NCBI RefSeq assembly: GCF_900167945.1
Contig: NZ_FUZA01000002.1
Span: 372,001 to 436,000, forward strand
Origin: Dyadobacter psychrophilus
GTDB lineage: Bacteria; Bacteroidota; Bacteroidia; Cytophagales; Spirosomataceae
Length of the DNA: 64,000 nt
Direction: 5' to 3'
Part shown: positions 63,379 to 64,000 of the stretch, in pieces
Layout: each line of letters opens with the position of its first letter
Position numbering within the stretch: position 1 is the first letter of the stretch
Made by a program: the position numbers and the translations under genes
The notes under the pieces: generated by a model
Told to the model about the DNA's origin: nothing
What the model saw: only the letters and a program-made list of their open reading frames with translations
Database searches by the model: none

Positions 63379-64000
63379 TTATACTAAATTGTGATAACAG
63401 TCCGCCATTTGCCGTGCCACTTGGGTGGACGAAAACGGTGCAATGAGTCGGCGTGACTCCCTACCCATGACGGATATTTTGTCTAAATTTTTTATAAAGA
63501 AAATCATTGCAGTTTCCAGTTCCTGCTGGCTATCGGGGTCAAAAGTAAAACCGTTCACGCCATTTTCAACCAAATCGGCCACACAGCCGCAATTCTTTGA
63601 CACGATTACCGGCATTCCGCAAACCATGGCTTCGTTCACCACCAATCCCCAGGGTTCTGATTTGCTCGGTAAAACCAGCACATCGCAATGCACCAGCATA
63701 TCCGGAACCTTATACCAGGGAAGTCCGCCAGTGAATGAGACTTTGTGTTGGAGTTGCAGCTCTTTCGTCAGATTTTCGAGCGAGGACCGTTCGGGGCCGT
63801 CACCGATAAACATAATTTCCCACGGCCACAATTCTGCGTCCAAAGGAACAACCTTCGCAAAAGCCCGTAATAATGTTTCGAGGTTTTTTTCCGGCGCCAG
63901 TCGTCCCACAAAAACGAAGCGTGCTACCCGTGCAATATTCACATTCTCCTGCTTACCAGTATTGTAGCGGGAGCTGACCACTGCTTCATCGATCACGGCC
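63379..64000 (-). CDS. glycosyltransferase family 4, N-terminus beyond window
   Basis: The C-terminal 207 residues of a second GT4 enzyme; the frame is open at the window edge, so the N-terminal acceptor domain is missing here. It shows RFVFVGRLAPEKNLETLLRAF, MFIGDGPERSSLE and VLPSKSEPWGLVVNEAMVCGMPVI, which holds the EX7E motif. It belongs to the exopolysaccharide cluster, which extends past the window. A GTG near 63996 is not the likely start because the GT4 core begins earlier. Confidence 0.9.
   Translation of the reverse strand, partial: AVIDEAVVSSRYNTGKQENVNIARVARFVFVGRLAPEKNLETLLRAFAKVVPLDAELWPWEIMFIGDGPERSSLENLTKELQLQHKVSFTGGLPWYKVPDMLVHCDVLVLPSKSEPWGLVVNEAMVCGMPVIVSKNCGCVADLVENGVNGFTFDPDSQQELETAMIFFIKNLDKISVMGRESRRLIAPFSSTQVARQMADCYHNLV

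Overview
The window is chromosomal DNA from a member of the Bacteroidota, most likely a Cytophagales bacterium close to Dyadobacter/Spirosoma (inference from gene content; no search was run). The pointers are: several promoters of the Bacteroidota type (TTG, 19-20 bases, TAnnTTTG); a secreted protein with a type IX secretion C-terminal domain; a proline-tRNA ligase of the archaeal/eukaryotic-like class; Bacteroidota-typical families (DUF5683, DUF3822, DUF1599, BT_3928-like); and the gene orders parA-parB-DUF5683-dapB-lepB, folP-cdaA and DUF3822-coaD. Coding density is high. I saw no tRNA, rRNA, CRISPR array, insertion sequence, prophage or recognisable defence island.

Layout. 1-9.9 kb: paired DUF2157-type membrane proteins, a methyltransferase, apaG, ung, a Dabb protein, an S1/P1- or phospholipase C-like zinc enzyme, DinB, a DEAD-box RNA helicase with a long leader, and alanine dehydrogenase divergent from an Lrp/AsnC regulator. 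9.9-16.8 kb: an orphan radical SAM/SPASM protein, then parA, parB, DUF5683, dapB and two tandem signal peptidase I genes. 16.8-27.9 kb: a GH13 glucan enzyme, dprA with an AlbA_2 protein abutting it, an SlyD-like FKBP, proS, a Gly/Tyr-rich surface protein, a FadL-like porin, aroK, a DoxX-like membrane protein and a DUF1599 protein. 28-33.3 kb: folP, cdaA (c-di-AMP synthesis), rpsT, a secreted beta-propeller and an asymmetric ABC-F ATPase. 33.3-37.5 kb: an unrecognised polytopic membrane protein and a GMC oxidoreductase with its small subunit. 37.7-46.7 kb: a Sua5-type tRNA modification enzyme, an interspersed-repeat remnant, a RecD-like helicase, a CBS protein, NUDIX-DUF3822-coaD, another NUDIX, a CNNM/CorC protein with pyrE, and an aldo/keto reductase. 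46.8-58.5 kb: a divergent PPK1, a TetR regulator, cysE, a lipoprotein alpha/beta hydrolase, a T9SS cargo protein, isoaspartyl peptidase, a GH2 glycosidase and maeB. 58.6-64 kb: a minus-strand exopolysaccharide cluster (polyprenyl-phosphate sugar transferase, two GT2, a WcaF-like acetyltransferase, two GT4) running off the window.

Most of this is core metabolism and envelope biology. The leads most worth following are the deaD leader with a hairpin at its predicted 5' end, a PPK1-family protein lacking several usual catalytic residues, an ABC-F protein in which one of the two composite ATP sites is degenerate at three motifs at once, the dprA-AlbA_2 pair, and palindromes in divergent or leader regions (folP/DUF1599, ald/lrp, tetR, parA). 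I found no clearly new multi-gene system.
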